In this document: one piece after another, positions 22,155 through 29,094 of the stretch
Layout of the letters: each line of letters opens with the position of its first letter
Numbering within the stretch: the stretch's first letter is position 1
DNA from: Xanthomonas fragariae
GTDB lineage: Bacteria; Pseudomonadota; Gammaproteobacteria; Xanthomonadales; Xanthomonadaceae
Reading direction: 5' to 3'
DNA: 29,233 nucleotides
Assembly: GCF_900183975.1 (NCBI RefSeq)
Contig: NZ_LT853883.1
Location: 1 to 29,233, forward strand
Position numbers and translations under genes: made by a program
The notes under the pieces: generated by a model
What the model was told of the DNA's origin: nothing
The model's database searches: none
The model's input: the letters and a program-made list of their open reading frames with translations, nothing else

Positions 22155-22448
22155 CTATTTGCTGTTGCCCTTCTTGTGCGGGGGCGTTATGTCAAGCGAC
22201 GGAAAATTCCCGCTTCCCGTCACGCTCGCACGAAGCGACTGTTTGGCGTTGACGCAGTTCGGGTCATCCTTGAAATGGCCGGGGTCCGACGAGCACTCGG
22301 TGATGACCTTGTCGCGAATGTCGGACTGCGCGGTGAACTCTTCGACTGTCAACACGCGATCCAGAAACGAGATATGCGTCTGCTTGATTGTACAGGCGGC
22401 CAGCGCCGCGAGCGCGGCGCCGACCATCAAGGCACGTAGAAAAGACAT
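22155..22448 (-). CDS. eexN: EexN-like entry-exclusion lipoprotein
   Basis: 97 residues. Lipoprotein signal MSFLRALMVGAALAALAAC with lipobox LAAC. The mature part has the EexN pattern: LTVEEFTAQSDIRDKVITEC, then SSDPGHFKDDPNCVNAKQS (two Cys, P-N-C-x-N-A). EexN proteins reduce uptake of a related plasmid by a cell that already has one. Located between virB5 and virB6, the usual place. Unusually, the C-terminus (SGNFPSLD) matches the C-terminus of VirB5 encoded immediately before. Confidence 0.78.
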   Translation of the reverse strand: MSFLRALMVGAALAALAACTIKQTHISFLDRVLTVEEFTAQSDIRDKVITECSSDPGHFKDDPNCVNAKQSLRASVTGSGNFPSLDITPPHKKGNSK

Positions 22449-22462
22449 TTTTCTTTCCGTAG

Positions 22463-23173
22463 TTAGTTAGTGCCGACCGATGTATCGAGCGACGGGAAAT
22501 TGCCGGTGCCGCTGGTTTGCGCGCGCAGTTCGTTAGCCATTTGCTTGGTCGCCACGCTTTGTGCTTGGGTCAACTGCGCCACGCTTTGAAGCCGCGACTG
22601 ATCGTTCTGTAACTGCGATTGCTCGGACTGGATGCGCGCCTGCAAGTCCCACACGGCCTTGGGATCGGTAGCTGAGGAAATGTGATTGGTGAGTGTTTGC
22701 AGGAGATTGACGCGCTGGCTGGCCGTGGCGTAAGCCTGTTGCCCCAATGCCTGTTGGGAGGCTGAGACGTTTCGAACCTTGTCAAGATACTGCTGCATTT
22801 GCGGAGACAGCCGGCTCAGGTCAGAGCTGGAAAGAACCGACTGCATCTGTTTGATTTGATGCGCGGCCGATGCGAGTGAGCCAAACGAGCCGTCGCCGCT
22901 GTTCAGTACGTTCATGGCGCTGTTCCAGTCAGCGGGTAGGTAGTTGCGGTTTTGACCGGAGAGGAGGCCGGCCATGCCGCGATCACCACTCATCGCATCC
23001 AACTGGTCATTCATCTGCTTCAACTGCTGCTGCAAGTAGCTGACTTGCTGGATCGCTTTCTCGATGGCGGCAATGTCCACGACCGGCATACCGGTCGCGA
23101 ACGAAGGCAACGGCGTGACTGCTACGGAAAGGAAAATAGCCACCGCAAGGGCGGTATTCTTGGCGTTCTTCAT
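22463..23173 (-). CDS. virB5: VirB5 minor pilin/adhesin
   Basis: Pilus-tip component. 236 residues with a signal peptide (NTALAVAIFLSVAVTPLPSFA) and a long helical body: IEKAIQQVSYLQQQLKQMNDQL, YLDKVRNVSASQQALG, then LQARIQSEQSQLQNDQSRLQ. This composition is typical of VirB5/TrbJ-like proteins. AGGAGAG precedes the ATG. Its ATG overlaps the virB4 stop (ATGA, 23170-23173). The C-terminal SGTGNFPSLD motif recurs in the EexN-like protein. Confidence 0.88.
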   Translation of the reverse strand: MKNAKNTALAVAIFLSVAVTPLPSFATGMPVVDIAAIEKAIQQVSYLQQQLKQMNDQLDAMSGDRGMAGLLSGQNRNYLPADWNSAMNVLNSGDGSFGSLASAAHQIKQMQSVLSSSDLSRLSPQMQQYLDKVRNVSASQQALGQQAYATASQRVNLLQTLTNHISSATDPKAVWDLQARIQSEQSQLQNDQSRLQSVAQLTQAQSVATKQMANELRAQTSGTGNFPSLDTSVGTN

Positions 23174-24612
23174 GCTTCTCTCCTGTGTTGGTCAAAGTGG
23201 GGAAGCCATTTAATCGGGTCTTGCCCGAACTGCGCGATCAACTGCTGAACGACTTCGATGTTGGCCTCGCGGCTGGACAGCAGAGCCAACTCACGGTCGA
23301 AGCCCTTGAGGTCTAGCTTGGCGACGACAGAGTGATGCCCCTGCTTGACAAGGAACATCCTGGAGCCCTCTTGGATGTCTTTCTTGACAAGATCGAATTC
23401 ACGATCCGAGCAGTTAAGACCGCCGCTGGTGTATTCGCTGTACACGGCATCGGGGTTGGAGAACAGAATCTTCGTCGGCGTTTGCTCAATCAGTGTTCGG
23501 CTGATCGGATGGTTCAGAGCGTCGCTAGGCGACTGCGAATCGAGCACGACGAAGCCGTTCTTTTTACGGATCGTTTTCAACTGATCCTTGGCGAAGTCAG
23601 CCATTTCCGGGTCGCCCAACGCACGCCAGAATTCGGCGATAAACAGTGCGAGCCGCCGACCGTCGATGAGGCTTTCGGTCAGGTGGAACAGGTGCATGTT
23701 GATCGGCGAGCGTAATTCATCATCTTTCAGGAATGAAGTTACGTCGAAGCCGGTAGTCAGTGCCGAACCGAAGTTATCGATAAGCGTGTCGCGCGGATTA
23801 TCGAAGAGCCAAGCGTTCGGGCCATCCGGCTTGCCGTGCTCGCGTGCATAGCACCATCGCTGCAACTGCGCATAAATGCCGCTGCGGTCTTTGGTCAGGA
23901 AGTCGAGCACGCGGCCGAGCCGGCGATGTTCGAGGTCCATGCGAAGCACCGCATTGATTGCCTGTTCAATGTCGATTTCGTCGGTGACGCTCAATGTTTG
24001 AGAGGGGCGGGTGCAAAGGCGTCGCACGAAGCGGTTCAGATACTGCACGGTGCCAGGTTTGGCCGGGTCGAGCCAGAACGGATTCCAGCCGGTCGGCTCG
24101 CCTGGCTTGATCGGGTAGTAGGTGCCACCGAGGGCACGAATGACCAGTTCGGTATCGCGGTCCTTCGTGAAGAGAACCGAAGTCACGCCGAACTTCTGCA
24201 ACATGCACAGCAGGAAGGCAATGAGCGCGGTCTTGCCGCTGCCGGTCGGGCCGAGCACGAGCGTATGGCCCACGTCCTTTTTCGTGCCGCCGCTTTCGTC
24301 AAACGGATCGGCCGCGTGGAAGCTGAAATAGTAGGGCGTGTCGGCCGACGTGATGAACATCGTGAGTGCATCGCCCCAATGGTTGCCACGGCGCCGGCCT
24401 TGCGGGAAGTTATGCAACGGGGCGAAGCCGGCCATGTTCTTACTGTTGATCGGCGACAGTCGCGGACGTAACTTGAACTGCGCCGGTAGCTGCGCCCAAA
24501 AGGCCGAAGCAATTGCGAGGTCTTCGCGCGCGGCCGTGATGCCGCCTTCTGACAGAGCCGTTCGCGCTTCAGCGATGTGATCGTTCAGTTCGCGCAAGCT
24601 GCCGGCTTTCAC
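23170..24612 (-). CDS. virB4: VirB4 ATPase, C-terminal part (frameshifted)
   Basis: 480 residues that include the catalytic half of VirB4. Walker A is LVLGPTGSGKTALIAF (about residues 117-132), Walker B is NGFVVLDSQSPSD, and REANIEVVQQL lies near the end. It opens with a GTG (FVKAGSLRELNDHI) that is not a natural start. The preceding frame carries the expected RRWVMG and then shifts out at a GGGG run (24635-24638 on the complement). Removing one G restores RRWVMGDHHFSLFVKAGS, which joins both halves. As given, the ATPase domain is separated from its N-terminal half. Confidence 0.85.
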   Translation of the reverse strand: MKAGSLRELNDHIAEARTALSEGGITAAREDLAIASAFWAQLPAQFKLRPRLSPINSKNMAGFAPLHNFPQGRRRGNHWGDALTMFITSADTPYYFSFHAADPFDESGGTKKDVGHTLVLGPTGSGKTALIAFLLCMLQKFGVTSVLFTKDRDTELVIRALGGTYYPIKPGEPTGWNPFWLDPAKPGTVQYLNRFVRRLCTRPSQTLSVTDEIDIEQAINAVLRMDLEHRRLGRVLDFLTKDRSGIYAQLQRWCYAREHGKPDGPNAWLFDNPRDTLIDNFGSALTTGFDVTSFLKDDELRSPINMHLFHLTESLIDGRRLALFIAEFWRALGDPEMADFAKDQLKTIRKKNGFVVLDSQSPSDALNHPISRTLIEQTPTKILFSNPDAVYSEYTSGGLNCSDREFDLVKKDIQEGSRMFLVKQGHHSVVAKLDLKGFDRELALLSSREANIEVVQQLIAQFGQDPIKWLPHFDQHRREA

Positions 24613-24619
24613 GAACAGG

Positions 24620-25611
24620 CTAAAGTGATGGTCGCCCCATCACCCAGCGGCGTGCGGTCAGATCATCGACCGCATCATCGATTTCATCGACTTGCGAGAG
24701 GGCATCGTCGCCGGAGTTAATCATCCGGTTCTTCGACAGTTTCAGCTTCCAACGTGCGCTTTCCATTTGCAGGAAGCTGAACGATTGCGACAACACGAAT
24801 GAAAATGGCTGCGTGAGCAGGTGATTCAAGAACACCGACTTTGATTCGGGCGGGTAAGCGTTGATGCCGAGCATCGCGCCATATGTCGTTTTCGTCGGCG
24901 AGCGCAGTTCGATTGCTTCGTTGCCAAAGAACGGGCGCGTCGTGGGAATTAGAGTGCGCAACGGCGCTTGAGCGAGCGGAATACGTTGCCACTCACTATT
25001 GACAAGGAATGCAAAGAACTCAAGGGGCTCACTGAAATACACGCCGTTGTGCTCATAGATGCCGAGCCGTTCAACGTCGTATCGAGACAGCGACGATTCG
25101 ACTTCACGCACTACCTTTTCGAGCGCGTCGATTGATTCGGTCCGTTCTTGCGCGAACGCTTGGGGGGTGCCGGAGGAAACCAACGACCAAAGGGCTTTGC
25201 CGACCATTGAGGGGTGCGGGCGATACACCACCGTCAAATACAGTTCGTTGACCATAAGCAATTCGCCGCTCACGCGAGCGGCGTACTTCTCATCGAGGTC
25301 GGCGGCAAAGCCTTCGGGAAATTCACCGTCTGGATATTTATTTTCCGGTCGGCGAACGATGTGCTGCCAGACGGCGACATTCTGCGAAGCGATGCTTCGC
25401 AGAAGGCCATTCAGACGATGGTGCCAGTTGTTGACTTGCTCATCGTCGGCGCTCTCGAAGCTAGCACCAGTCAAGCGCAGCACAATGAGGTAATCGTGGT
25501 GCTCCGTCTGGATAGCAGTCGGTGTCAGGTGGACGGAGTAAGGGATGTTCTTCGACAAAACCGGCTCACGCCGAATGGCACGCTCGCGCTTGCATCTACC
25601 GTCGCTGTCAT
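24620..25611 (-). CDS. virB4: VirB4 ATPase, N-terminal part (frameshifted)
   Basis: N-terminal membrane-associated half of VirB4 (SKNIPYSVHLTPTAIQTEHHDYLIV; FEGFAADLDEKYAARVSGELLM-type segment; TTRPFFGNEAIELRSPTKTTYGAMLGINAYPPES). It ends prematurely after RRWVMG because of an extra base at 24635-24638. The start is also problematic. The expected ATG overlaps the virB3 stop (TAATG, ATG at 25611-25609) but is in another frame; one missing base near 25587 would join MTATVDAS to RERAIRREPVL. Otherwise translation might begin at TTG 25558 (LSKNIPYS). Confidence 0.8.
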
Positions 25612-25973
25612 TACAGCACCTTCCTCGATTTCCTTCTACGGAAGAAGGATCGTTTGCGTGGGATGTGAAGTTCCAAGGGACTGAATGTGGCGGCTCGCCA
25701 ATAGGCGAAATTGCCGAAGAAGGCGAAGCCTTTCGTCGGCCCCCACTGCATGAGCAATTCAAACGTGCGTGGATCGCGCATGCAGATCAGGAAGCAGATG
25801 CCATGAATGGGGACAAACAGCAGAAGCCAGCGCAGATCGCGCGTCCAGATGAAGGCTTCCATTGTCACTATGATGTTGATGACGAAGGCTTGCCACGTCA
25901 CGCCCCAGAACATCGTGGGGCGCGTCGGCCCCACGAACAACGTGTCAACGATGATTCCGTCGTTCTTGCTCAT
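25611..25973 (-). CDS. virB3: VirB3 inner-membrane protein
   Basis: 120 residues from the ATG at 25973 (MSKNDGIIVDTLFVGPTRPTMFWG). VirB3 family features: TLFVGPTRP near the N-terminus and two membrane helices (FVINIIVTMEAFIW and LLLFVPIHGICFLICM), then DPRTFELL, the usual D-P-R/K-F ending of VirB3, and a basic tail. Works with VirB4 and VirB6 in pilus assembly. It follows virB2 by 13 bp and its stop shares bases with the expected virB4 ATG. Confidence 0.9.
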   Translation of the reverse strand: MSKNDGIIVDTLFVGPTRPTMFWGVTWQAFVINIIVTMEAFIWTRDLRWLLLFVPIHGICFLICMRDPRTFELLMQWGPTKGFAFFGNFAYWRAATFSPLELHIPRKRSFFRRRKSRKVL

Positions 25974-25986
25974 GGAAGCCTCGCGG

Positions 25987-26310
25987 TTAAACGCCGAACA
26001 GCCCGCGAATCCAGCTAACGATTTGATCCTTGCCGAAGAACAGGACAATGCCAACTACGATGCCGACAAACCAATACCAAGAGATTTTGCCGAACCAGCA
26101 AAGCACGGCCACGGCGATGATGGCGATGCCGGCAACCGGCGAGAGGATGGTTACAATATCGTTCGACAAGCCAGACGTACCACCCGCGAACGGGGAGCTA
26201 GCGCTGGCGATGCCAGGAATGCAGCAGAGCAGGGTCGCGAGAAAGGCAGCGAAGATGAGGTCGGCGCATGAGAGGAAATGATTACGCGCGGGAGTTGTTT
26301 GCTTCGTCAT
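25987..26310 (-). CDS. virB2: VirB2 major pilin
   Basis: 107 residues from the ATG at 26310 (MTKQTTPARNHF). A long signal sequence (CADLIFAAFLATLLCCIPGIASA) is followed by two hydrophobic helices (IVTILSPVAGIAIIAVAVLCWF and FVGIVVGIVLFFGKDQIVSW), the TraA/VirB2 pilin layout. AAGG lies upstream. The ATG overlaps the stop of the upstream small gene (ATGA, 26307-26310), so the pilin is translationally coupled to it. Confidence 0.9.
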   Translation of the reverse strand: MTKQTTPARNHFLSCADLIFAAFLATLLCCIPGIASASSPFAGGTSGLSNDIVTILSPVAGIAIIAVAVLCWFGKISWYWFVGIVVGIVLFFGKDQIVSWIRGLFGV

Positions 26311-26567
26311 GTTGGTGCCTTGAATGATAATTCTAGATTGATCGGGACCTTGGGAAGATTTAGGCCCCGAAGGAAATTCGCCAGCGTGTTCACGTTGGCC
26401 CATACGCGAGGTGTCTTGCGTGCGCTTGTTAGGATGCAGTCCCCCTCTTTCCACGAGACGGTTACAACCAGGCAAAACCGTTCTTCGTCAGTCTCGCGAA
26501 TCTTGAACTGCGAAATAACCCCGTTTGCCACGTAGTCCATCAGTTCTTGCTCGTCGATTGCGTTCAT
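26307..26567 (-). CDS. Small hypothetical protein coupled to VirB2
   Basis: 86 residues from the ATG at 26567 (MNAIDEQELMDYVANGVISQFKI); ATGs at 26582 and further upstream are possible. A small alpha/beta protein: acidic helix, then strands (FCLVVTVSWKEGDCILTSAR) and a basic helix (NVNTLANFLRGLNLPKVP). No signal peptide or membrane segment. Its stop overlaps the virB2 start, and a promoter-like region precedes it, so it is the first gene of the virB2-onward transcript. I do not recognise the family; a regulator or T4SS accessory role is possible. Confidence 0.65.
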   Translation of the reverse strand: MNAIDEQELMDYVANGVISQFKIRETDEERFCLVVTVSWKEGDCILTSARKTPRVWANVNTLANFLRGLNLPKVPINLELSFKAPT

Positions 26568-26659
26568 GGCTATCCCGTACATCAAAATCAAAAATTGTAG
26601 CTCGGGATGCCTGTTCTGTCGCCGCATGATAGCATTTTCTGCAATACATTTATGGCTAT

Positions 26660-26703
26660 ATTGTAGCAACAAAACATGCGAAAGTGTCAAATAGAAATTT
26701 GAC
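26660..26703 (-). promoter_or_regulatory. Predicted promoter and operator of the virB2 operon
   Basis: On the minus strand TTGACA (26690-26685) and TACAAT (26665-26660) are 19 bp apart, wider than ideal. A perfect inverted repeat GTCAAAT-AGAA-ATTTGAC (26686-26703) overlaps the -35 box, as expected for a repressor site. The DNA from 26568 to 26733 is A+T rich and contains no other gene. Confidence 0.55.
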
Positions 26704-26733
26704 TAACCTGTATTGTTCAATTTTGTCAACCTG

Positions 26734-27195
26734 TCATTGCGCATCGGCTGGTTGCGGTTGGGGACGGTTGTACACGTCCCAATACGGTGCCGGCCGCTGA
26801 TCGGTCATAGGCGTGGCGGCAGCACGCGCCCGCACCGCTACAAGCGCTGCCTTTGCTCCACTTGGCGCCCTATCGAGATTGGCAAGCTCGCCTTGGATGG
26901 CTTCGACGTTCTTCTGATGGTCGAGCACGGACTGCTTTAGAGCGTCGATCTTGTCGGAAAGCTGCTTGCCGCTGATCGCGGCCGACAGCGCGCCGTTTGC
27001 GTCGTCGTAGGCTTTCTTTTCCGTAGCCAGTTCGCTTTGCAGGATTTGTTGGCGTGTTTTGTCGCGGCTTTTTTGCGTAGCCGCATCGACGGCGGGGAAG
27101 GCTGTGGCAGGCAAAGCGTCTTGCGACCAGGCAGTAAGCGACAACGTCGCGGCGAAGAGCGCGGCGGTCAGGGCATGGGGTGGGCGGCATGTCAT
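26734..27195 (-). CDS. Secreted coiled-coil protein of the transfer region
   Basis: 153 residues. A signal peptide (ALTAALFAATLSLTAWSQD) is followed by a long charged helix (KSRDKTRQQILQSELATEKKAYDDANGALSAA; DKIDALKQSVLDHQKNVEAIQGELANLD), probably a periplasmic coiled coil, and a Pro/Gln-rich end (PYWDVYNRPQPQPADAQ). It lies between the TOPRIM gene and the virB2 operon on the same strand. The architecture suggests a periplasmic T4SS accessory factor; family not identified. Confidence 0.7.
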   Translation of the reverse strand: MTCRPPHALTAALFAATLSLTAWSQDALPATAFPAVDAATQKSRDKTRQQILQSELATEKKAYDDANGALSAAISGKQLSDKIDALKQSVLDHQKNVEAIQGELANLDRAPSGAKAALVAVRARAAATPMTDQRPAPYWDVYNRPQPQPADAQ

Positions 27196-27235
27196 GGCAA
27201 TGTCTCAGTAGCAAACACGTTTCGGGCGGGAGGGA

Positions 27236-28144
27236 TTACCGTTCTACTTCTTCGGCGCTACGGACTGCGGTTCGCTGGGCTTTTAGTTCGTCGTTCCAGT
27301 CTTTGCCTGTGGTTGGCAGTTGACGCTCAACAGGGCTTTGAACGGCTGCTGCAAGGACCTTGCTTTGAGCATCGCCGGACTTATCAGCGTCGAAACCGGC
27401 GACGAGTTTGAAGCCTTTTTCATCGAGCGCTCGCGCAGCAGCTGTCAGCATGTCGCGGCCGCTGCCGGCAGTGCCGATCACCAAGGTGTTCGGGTGAATG
27501 GCCTGGTAGCTCATGGCATCGATGGCCGACTCAACGAACACGGCAGTCTTGGGCTTCGACGTGCCAGTGAAAAACAGACCTTTCTCGCCGCGCACGCCGT
27601 GAAACGGCTTGTCGGACGTGCCGCGTAATTCGGCGCCGATCTGCTTCCCTTCGAGATCGCGCAGGCTGAAAACAGCGTTCGCGTATTTGTCGGCCCACAA
27701 GCGCCCTTTGTCTATCGCGTTATCGACAATGGCTTCGGGGATGCCTCGCTTGACGGTCAAGTAGTTGCGCACGCGGTCGAGCTTGCCCACCACCGGCTCA
27801 GGTACGTGGAGTTTTGGCGCTGGCGTCGTGTCAAGGATGCGCTCTGCGTGCTTGCGTGCTTCTGCCTGGTATTGATTGATTGCTGCGTCGCGGCTGATGT
27901 TGCCGCCGAGCCAAGCAACAGCCTCTTTGAACTTGAACCCGCCTAAGTGCATCGCGAGGTCTATTGATCCCCCACCGCCTTGCGCCTGGTCGTGGTTGTA
28001 GAACTTCCCATCCGTGACCGTGATACGGCCCGCATGCGACTTCCAATTGCGCTTTGGGTCCTGCGGGTCTGGCTGCGCGCCGAAACGCTCTAGAACAGCT
28101 TTAAGGGGAATTTCGCGAAGCTTCGAGATTTCGAGTTTGTCCAT
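27236..28144 (-). CDS. DUF3991/TOPRIM-domain protein (plasmid primase-like)
   Basis: 302 residues. The N-terminal part (LREIPLKAVLERFGAQPDPQDPKRNWKSHAGRITVTDGKFYNHDQA) resembles the CHC2-like DNA-binding region of plasmid primases, but without the Cys cluster. A DUF3991-like middle (RVRNYLTVKRGIPEAIVDNAIDKGRL) follows, then a TOPRIM fold with VFVESAIDAMS (E205) and GFDADKSGD (D252, D254), the expected metal-binding acids. Such proteins are thought to act in primer synthesis or strand processing after transfer. First gene of the minus-strand transfer cluster, with a divergent promoter region upstream. Confidence 0.8.
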   Translation of the reverse strand: MDKLEISKLREIPLKAVLERFGAQPDPQDPKRNWKSHAGRITVTDGKFYNHDQAQGGGGSIDLAMHLGGFKFKEAVAWLGGNISRDAAINQYQAEARKHAERILDTTPAPKLHVPEPVVGKLDRVRNYLTVKRGIPEAIVDNAIDKGRLWADKYANAVFSLRDLEGKQIGAELRGTSDKPFHGVRGEKGLFFTGTSKPKTAVFVESAIDAMSYQAIHPNTLVIGTAGSGRDMLTAAARALDEKGFKLVAGFDADKSGDAQSKVLAAAVQSPVERQLPTTGKDWNDELKAQRTAVRSAEEVER

Positions 28145-28175
28145 GTCTGCCGCTCCACATCAAAACATACAAATC

Positions 28176-28223
28176 TGCTACTACGGGAAGTAGCATTATG
28201 TGCGACATGATGAACAATAGCAA
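28176..28223 (-). promoter_or_regulatory. Predicted promoter of the transfer cluster with inverted repeat
   Basis: On the minus strand TTGCTA (28223-28218) and CATAAT (28200-28195) are separated by 17 bp. Just downstream, TGCTACT-ACGGGA-AGTAGCA (28176-28195) is a perfect 7-bp inverted repeat covering the likely transcription start, a candidate operator. It drives the TOPRIM gene and perhaps more of the cluster. Confidence 0.5.
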
Positions 28224-28245
28224 ACCGAAAAGGTTGATAAAACTA

Positions 28246-28274
28246 TTGACTTTCTATAAAAGTCAACATATAAT
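28246..28274 (+). promoter_or_regulatory. Strong promoter of the LPD29 gene with overlapping operator
   Basis: TTGACT (28246-28251) and TATAAT (28269-28274) are spaced by exactly 17 bp, a near-consensus sigma-70 promoter. A perfect inverted repeat TTGACTTT-CTATA-AAAGTCAA (28246-28266) covers the -35 box and spacer, a typical repressor position. Divergent from the transfer-cluster promoter about 25 bp away. Confidence 0.8.
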
Positions 28275-28281
28275 TTAACCA

Positions 28282-28375
28282 TGCAGTGATCGACTGGCAC
28301 TGCAAAAAGCGAAGCCCCGCACGGCGGCAACCGTGGCGAGGCTTCTCACCGACACCTTAACTGTTACGGAGTTAA
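28282..28375 (+). promoter_or_regulatory. Structured 5' leader with three stem-loops
   Basis: Between promoter and start codon lie three potential hairpins in a row. The first is TGCAGTG...CACTGCA (28282-28304, perfect 7-bp stem). The second is a long G+C-rich one, GAAGCC...GGCTTC with inner pairing CGC/ACGG to CCGT/GGCG (28311-28345). The third is TTAACT-GTTACGG-AGTTAA (28357-28375), which holds the ribosome-binding site ACGGAG in its loop and right arm. The last resembles the korA leader hairpin. The arrangement suggests control at the RNA level. Confidence 0.5.
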
Positions 28376-28378
28376 AGC

Positions 28379-28723
28379 ATGGCTACCAAGTATTTTACTT
28401 GTGCCGAGACGGCCAAGCTAATTCGCAAAGCCCTCAAGGAAGCCTTTCCAGGGATCAAGTTCAGCGTCAAGAGCCACACCTACAGCGGCGGCGCCTCGAT
28501 CAATGTTAGGTGGACAGATGGCCCGAACGAAGAACAGGTGAAAGCCGTCGCCCGTCATTTCGAGGCGTCATATTTCGATGGCTGCATCGACTACAAGGGT
28601 TCCATCTATCACATGATGGAAGGGCAGAGTGTCCGCTTTGGCGCCGACTTCATTTTCTGCTACCGCTACTACACCCGATGCCGCCGTGCAGAAAGCTATC
28701 GATGCGGTCTATCGCCGCTTTGA
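28379..28723 (+). CDS. LPD29-domain protein, N-terminal part (frameshifted)
   Basis: Starts MATKYFTCAETAKLIRKALKEAF with ACGGAG upstream. The LPD29-type sequence runs through SVKSHTYSGGASINVRWTDGP, FDGCIDYKGSIYHM and VRFGADFIFCYRYYT, then leaves the family at about residue 99 (28676) and ends in unrelated RCRRAESYRCGLSPL. The family continuation DAAVQKAIDAVYRRF is encoded one frame over in the next entry. One extra C in the CCC run at 28674-28676 explains it. LPD29 proteins are common on conjugative plasmids and phages; their role is not established. Confidence 0.75.
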   Translation: MATKYFTCAETAKLIRKALKEAFPGIKFSVKSHTYSGGASINVRWTDGPNEEQVKAVARHFEASYFDGCIDYKGSIYHMMEGQSVRFGADFIFCYRYYTRCRRAESYRCGLSPL

Positions 28724-28985
28724 AAGTAACTTCAAAAGAGACGGGATCGCCAAGCCGACGCTTTCCGATTACTACAGCGGTGCGCTTTGGAACGCGCGAT
28801 TGAGCGGTCTACATGTCTACTGCAATCAATGTATCGCGGGCGATATCGAGGTGGCTTTGGGCAAGCACAGTGACCGCTTGAAGGTCGATAAGAGTGCGAC
28901 GGCTGCGGCGGTCTTCGTGACCCACGACGACGGCTACAGCCGCATGAATGGCGCCGGCATGTCTGCCGTGCCGATTGACCTGTAA
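28629..28985 (+). CDS. LPD29-domain protein, C-terminal part (frameshifted)
   Basis: The genuine coding part starts near 28677 (DAAVQKAIDAVYRRFESNFKRDG). It continues with ALWNARLSGLHVY, IEVALGKHSDRLKVDKSATAAAVFVTHDDGYSRMNGAGMSAVPIDL, the usual end of these ~200-residue proteins. The first ~15 residues of the open frame from 28629 are an artefact of reading the N-terminal half out of frame. Removing one C at 28674-28676 fuses both parts as FCYRYYT-DAAVQKAID. No ribosome-binding site supports independent translation. Confidence 0.7.
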   Translation: MSALAPTSFSATATTPDAAVQKAIDAVYRRFESNFKRDGIAKPTLSDYYSGALWNARLSGLHVYCNQCIAGDIEVALGKHSDRLKVDKSATAAAVFVTHDDGYSRMNGAGMSAVPIDL

Positions 28986-28992
28986 CGCGCGC

Positions 28993-29024
28993 CCGAAGGG
29001 AGGCCCGAAAGGGCTTCCCTTCGG
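28993..29024 (+). terminator. Strong hairpin after the LPD29 gene
   Basis: CCGAAGGGAGGCCC-GAAA-GGGCTTCCCTTCGG gives a 14-bp stem with a single G-T pair and a GAAA tetraloop, 8 bp after the stop codon. No T-run follows on this strand, so it may be a terminator needing help, or an RNA-stabilising 3' end. Confidence 0.55.
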
Positions 29025-29094
29025 ATGATCCACTGAAAACGCGGGTCGCTTGCCAGGGCGCCCCCTTAAAATGACGGAGAAGAGGGAAACAGCT

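Noticed and set aside
23170..25611. Programmed ribosomal frameshift in virB4
   Set aside because: There is no classical slippery heptamer with a downstream structure, and VirB4 proteins are normally encoded in one frame. A lesion or sequence error is more likely, so it is kept only as a minor alternative.
24620..25762. Long N-terminal extension of the VirB4 frame to 25762
   Set aside because: The first ~68 codons overlap virB3 out of frame and are low-complexity; the VirB4-like sequence begins near the virB3 stop.
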